The notes under the pieces are model-generated. The model was not told the origin of the DNA. It saw only the letters and a list, made by a program, of their open reading frames with translations, and searched no databases. From NCBI GenBank assembly GCA_903908025.1, contig CAIVQM010000446.1, positions 1 through 5,430 on the forward strand: 5,430 nt of DNA, written 5' to 3'. A program made the position numbers and the translations under genes. Shown in pieces: positions 5,320-5,430 of the stretch (positions are counted from its first letter, which is position 1; every line of letters begins with the position of its first letter). This stretch comes from an uncultured bacterium. Lineage in GTDB: Bacteria; Actinomycetota; Actinomycetes; S36-B12.

Positions 5320-5430
5320 TTTGCTATTAATAGTAACACTGAAATTTGCAATGGGAAAGGATAAATCTTACTGATGCGCAAACAAAAAAAAGTTCCCCGC
5401 CGGAAGGCAAACGCGAATGCATAATGGCAC
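5320..5430. other. AT-rich terminal segment of foreign composition (suspected chimeric junction)
   Basis: From about 5320 the base composition changes abruptly: 44 of the last 110 bases are G or C (40%), against a visibly far higher share everywhere else. The segment has an eight-A run (5384-5391), a CTATTAATAG palindrome (5324-5333) and stops in most frames. None of its six frames gives a recognisable protein or the missing Ddl N-terminus. No insertion-sequence inverted repeat or target duplication can be identified because only one end is present. It could be a chimeric read or contig end, vector or adaptor-linked sequence, or the edge of an inserted element. Chimera is the simplest reading. 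Confidence 0.75.

Noticed and set aside
4999..5364. Plus-strand open frame spanning the ddl/tail junction
   Set aside because: It is antisense to ddl for nearly its whole length and reads into the foreign tail by chance.
1..5430. CRISPR array, toxin-antitoxin pair, phage, defence or biosynthetic system
   Set aside because: No direct repeats with spacers, no integrase, transposase or defence domains. All coding space is taken by conserved housekeeping genes.

Overview
The window is a housekeeping segment of a high-GC Gram-positive chromosome, most likely from the Actinomycetota. This rests on the strongly GC-rich sequence, the frequent GTG starts, a zinc-ribbon L28 protein of the streptomycete/mycobacterial kind, and a gene neighbourhood that, from memory, resembles the recG / DAK2 gene / rpmB / thiL / ddl stretch of mycobacteria and streptomycetes. 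Nothing in the sequence allows a safe call below phylum or class. I found no CRISPR array, complete mobile element, rRNA or tRNA.

Layout from left to right. Positions 1-1058 (minus) hold the N-terminal 352 residues of the RecG branch-migration helicase, cut by the window edge. Its start overlaps by four bases the stop of a FakA/YloV-family DAK2-domain protein (1055-2680, minus), so the two probably share an operon. A divergent intergenic region of 177 bases then leads to rpmB (2858-3046, plus; ribosomal protein L28). That region has a candidate rpmB promoter, a hairpin next to the rpmB ribosome binding site, and a 12-base palindrome in the leader of the DAK2 gene. A strong hairpin terminator (about 3070-3105) separates rpmB from the convergent thiL (3127-4086, minus; thiamine-monophosphate kinase). 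Only 18 bases separate the thiL start from a small gene on the plus strand (4105-4341) that encodes a stand-alone Lrp/AsnC ligand-binding (RAM) domain. That gene ends 12 bases from the stop of ddl (minus; D-alanine-D-alanine ligase), whose N-terminus is missing.

The genes serve unrelated core tasks: DNA repair, a probable acyl-phosphate kinase, translation, thiamine diphosphate synthesis and peptidoglycan precursor synthesis. This looks like conserved synteny rather than one pathway. The RAM-domain protein is the only candidate regulator.

The strongest anomaly is the right end. At about 5317-5322 the ddl frame loses its family resemblance, just where about 35-45 N-terminal residues should follow, and the last 110 bases fall to 40% GC (hand count 44/110) with no ddl-like coding. 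The likeliest explanation is a chimeric assembly or read junction. A real insertion or rearrangement is less likely because Ddl is normally essential. I do not see a convincing undescribed system here.
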